Source: Chrysomallon squamiferum
Lineage: Eukaryota; Mollusca; Gastropoda; Neomphalida; Peltospiridae
Direction of reading: 5' to 3'
Assembly: GCA_012295275.1 (NCBI GenBank)
Contig: CM022673.1
Span: forward strand, 20,481,913 to 20,545,912
Length of the DNA: 64,000 bases
The position numbers and the translations under genes were made by a program. The first letter of the stretch is position 1, and each line of letters starts with the position of its first letter. Shown one piece after another: positions 61,601-64,000 of the stretch. A model generated the notes under the pieces. That model had not been told where the DNA came from and did not search any database. It saw only the letters and a list, made by a program, of their open reading frames with translations.

Positions 61601-63830
61601 AAAGGCGATACCGTCTTATTTCTCAGGCAACCAGACTATATATAATTATTTTAAAAAACCTAAAAAACCAACAACATTTACATGTAATTACTCATGAGTA
61701 TTCTTTGACACTTTTATACATTGATTCTATGTTAAGTAATATATTCTGACAGAAATACTGATAAGATGGCAAATAGATTATGATTTTTGGATACGTGTTA
61801 ACAACCAAAATGTGAAACTCTTTTGACAGTTTTGTTGTTTTATGTGTTTCACTGTAAGTAAAACTGAAATTATTGTTTTAGATTAAAATTAATACATATT
61901 TCATCAGAACATATTTCAAAGAGTAAAATGTGTTTAAAAAGTTTTAACAATTGGAATTAATCTTGAGTTTTTTTAATTAATTTTTTTTTATCACCATAAT
62001 AGCATGGAAACCAAATCAAAAACATATTTAAATAAAAGCTTTTTATTTATTTCACAAATAATTATAAAGCAGTAAAGAACTATTAAAGAAATAATAAAAA
62101 GAAAATGTAAGTATAAACAACAAAGTCTGTATCAGACTCAATGTATCTGATGGATCAATTCCCAGTTTAAACAACTCATGTACAATAAATATATACTGAT
62201 GACCTACAGAAGTTTATATTACATAATTAAAGCATAAAAGACTCTTTTTTTGTTAGAATTTGAATTAAGCTGGCATGATTAAATAATTATTTAAGCAGCT
62301 GCCAAATATATATGTCTGCATATTTTTATCATGTTTTAGACAAGTACCACAAGTAACTGCAGTTCTCCATCAAGTGATAAAGAGAATACAACTGAAGAAA
62401 GTAAAGAAGATTCTCCCAAAAAATGGACACCTCCTAAAGTAAATATGCTGTCATTTGTTTCGTTTTTATTGTATTTGCAGTTTTATACCTGACATTAATA
62501 AACTGACTCTGTGTAAGTTGAAGAAGAAAAATTGTTTGGATCAAAACAATATTTTTATTTTAAATACAGCTTAAAACCTCACTACTGTATGTAATATTTT
62601 TGTAAAAAAATGTTTATTTAATAAACATCCTGACAGCAAATTCTTAATATTTCAGCTTCTGCCTTATACTTACACACTGAAACTTGAGGACGATACTGTT
62701 ATCATATCAGTACCAGCTTCTGACATCACGTGAGTTTGTGTTATTATTGTTGTTATTGTTATTATGAAATAATCATGGTGTTTAATGTTATTTGGTTAAA
62801 ATTTAAAAAAAAAATGTATATTGTAGACGAAATGAAAAACTACCATCAAAAGAACTGATGCGATTGTTCATTCGATCAACTGGAATACGACATGGTGTGA
62901 ACACCAGCAGTCCCTGGGTTGTTAATGAATCTTACGTGAAGAAATATTCACTTCCAAGCAAGTTTGCTGACTTGTTTGTCTCTCCAGCTAAGGTGAGAGT
63001 TTGACAAAAACATGGGAGGTATATTAACATTGTTTCTTTGTTTTTGTTAGCTGCAAGTAATTATTAAAGTAGCAGATTAATTAATTCTTGATTAAAATTT
63101 ATTTCTTTTATATATTACTATTTTTTTTAACTATATATACCCTTTTGTAATTAACTATACACAATCAGTTTAAAAAATGAACATAATCTGATTTAATTAG
63201 GCATTTGATAGACTTTTCTTTTCATATAAAAATTAAGTATTGTACATCATTTATAAATCATTACAGATGGCTGAAGCTGGAACTCGTTCAGTTCAAGAAG
63301 CATCAAAAAAGAGAAAAATTAGGAAACAGGCTAATGGTACAAAAGCTAAAAGAATGAAACATGAAAGTTGTTCTAAAAATGATGAAAAGAAACGGAAGAG
63401 CAGTGGTTCCATAAAGAAAGTGAAAACTGCAGAAAAGTCATCAAATAAAACCAAGAAGAAGAGTCCAAAGAAAGAGAAGAAATCATTTGAAATTATTACA
63501 CTTAATTCCAGTGACGACAGTTCTGATGAAGAAGTTCTGGCTAATATCAAAAAACGGCTTGACTCTGATTCTGATTCAGACACACCGTTGTACAAACTTG
63601 CTTCACCCAAAAAACTGAAACAGGCTTCAGACTCTGACTCTGATTCAGATTCACCTTTGTATATGCTAGCAAAAAGTCCTAAGAAGAAACTGTCAGTTTC
63701 AAAACCTTGTACTCCCAAGAAATCTAAGAGTGATAAATCACTGAAGAAGTCTCCTACAAAGTCTGCAAAGAAATCACCATCTAAAATGAAAAAGTCTGAA
63801 CTTACACCCACCAAGAATAATCAAAAAAAG
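58692..63830 (+). CDS. BAZ1B: BAZ1B (WSTF), N-terminal part, 8 coding exons, continues past the window
   Basis: Exons: 58692-58804, 60490-60665, 61076-61181, 61432-61474, 62340-62438, 62656-62729, 62827-62992, 63267-63830; 447 aa so far, phase-consistent. BAZ1B pairs with the ISWI ATPase SMARCA5/SNF2H in the WICH remodeller, and its N-terminal WAC region has Tyr-kinase activity on H2A.X in mammals. The N terminus MPLLGRKLYSCLKPL, then TIPHTKEQFRSK, opens the WAC domain (about residues 20-125). It continues with VWTCQCTGHINLTHEEAW and VLEIVHHNTLSLDQLVDKAW. Downstream SSPSSDKEN, KKWTPPKLLPY and SPWVVNESYVKKYSLPSKF match the family. Exon 8 is Lys/Ser-rich, with repeated S-D-S-D-S-D motifs and likely nuclear-localisation signals. 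The DDT, WHIM, PHD and bromodomain parts lie outside the window. Intron 3 uses a GC donor. The in-frame TTG codon upstream of 58692 is not a start. Confidence 0.95.
58831..58841 (+). promoter_or_regulatory. YY1-type motif just inside BAZ1B intron 1
   Basis: Exact AAGATGGCGGC, 26 bp after the exon 1 donor. The position a little downstream of the start region is typical for functional YY1 elements, and it is the same 11-mer as the two in the ZXD-like gene. Confidence 0.45.
60763..60884. mobile_element. 122-bp MITE with TA target duplication in BAZ1B intron 2
   Basis: The left end CAGGTTGAGAATTGTTTA and the reverse complement of the right end (CAGGCTAAGGATCCTGTA) pair at about two thirds of positions, and TA flanks both sides. 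The interior phrase TGAAATGC..ACCAAAAGTGTTTCAGATTTC resembles the well-known CAGGTTGAG-type pogo/Tigger MITE consensus known from vertebrates and other animals. It is too short to encode anything. Confidence 0.65.
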
Positions 63831-64000
63831 GTAAAAAGAAAAGAATTATTTTTTTTTAAATATTTTATTTTCTTTATTTTTATTACAGTTAATTATAAAA
63901 TTATAACTTCTAACAAATACAGTGATGAAGCAAGTTAAATACATTTTCCAAAGTTTCTTGCGCAGATTCCTTTTTGTAAATAGCTCTTTTAGAAATGTTG
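63831..64000 (+). other. BAZ1B: Start of BAZ1B intron 8 (window edge)
   Basis: It follows the donor AAG|GTAAAA at 63831. The frame read through to 63938 is intronic: composition shifts at once to Phe/Ile/Tyr-rich and stops. The next exon was not found before 64000. Confidence 0.7.

Noticed and set aside
63293-63814. Long - strand reading frame (173 codons)
   Set aside because: Antisense of the Lys/Ser/Asp-rich BAZ1B exon 8; low-complexity Phe/Leu/Ser-Glu translation.
1-64000. tRNA, rRNA, snRNA genes and CRISPR arrays
   Set aside because: No tRNA A/B box pairs with cloverleaf, no rRNA-like conserved blocks and no regularly spaced direct repeats were found by eye; a tRNAscan/Infernal run would be needed to exclude small RNAs.

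Overview
The window is nuclear DNA from an animal, very AT-rich, with compact multi-exon genes. Introns are mostly 100 to 3000 bp with GT-AG borders. Every recognisable protein is a conserved metazoan nuclear or secretory-pathway factor. Nothing bacterial, viral or organellar is visible. Gene content (ZXD-type zinc finger, RIC3, a KIAA2026-type bromodomain protein, BAZ1B), base composition and degenerate Tigger, hAT and other DNA transposons fit an invertebrate; a mollusc or other lophotrochozoan is plausible but is not shown by the sequence.

Seven genes lie in strictly alternating orientation. (1) ZXD-family ten-finger protein, + strand, 2411-9788. (2) CNOT11, - strand, 17791-11813. (3) RIC3, + strand, 18025-21526. 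(4) BRD10/KIAA2026-like bromodomain protein, - strand, 40069-28247. (5) a p24 cargo receptor of the TMED1/5 type, + strand, 40904-45315. (6) GEN1 Holliday-junction resolvase, - strand, 57838-50241. (7) the first eight coding exons of BAZ1B, + strand, 58692-63830, cut by the window edge. I rebuilt exon chains by hand, requiring matching codon phase at each junction. All junctions close in frame except inside one BRD10 exon, which needs one extra base in an A8 run.

The gene order gives three head-to-head pairs, probably sharing divergent promoters (CNOT11/RIC3 with only 233 bp between start codons; BRD10/TMED; GEN1/BAZ1B), and three tail-to-tail pairs separated by AT-rich 3'UTR and intergenic DNA. 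The functions are mRNA deadenylation (CNOT11), receptor assembly (RIC3), ER-Golgi cargo (TMED), DNA repair (GEN1) and chromatin or transcription (ZXD, BRD10, BAZ1B). They are not one pathway; this reads as a housekeeping neighbourhood.

The most notable observations are a one-base frame break in BRD10, a probable out-of-frame C-terminal extension of GEN1, a GC-AG intron in BAZ1B, a ~242-bp inverted repeat around three CNOT11 exons, DDT/WHIM-like blocks in the bromodomain protein, and four DNA-transposon remnants in introns. I found no convincing undescribed system.
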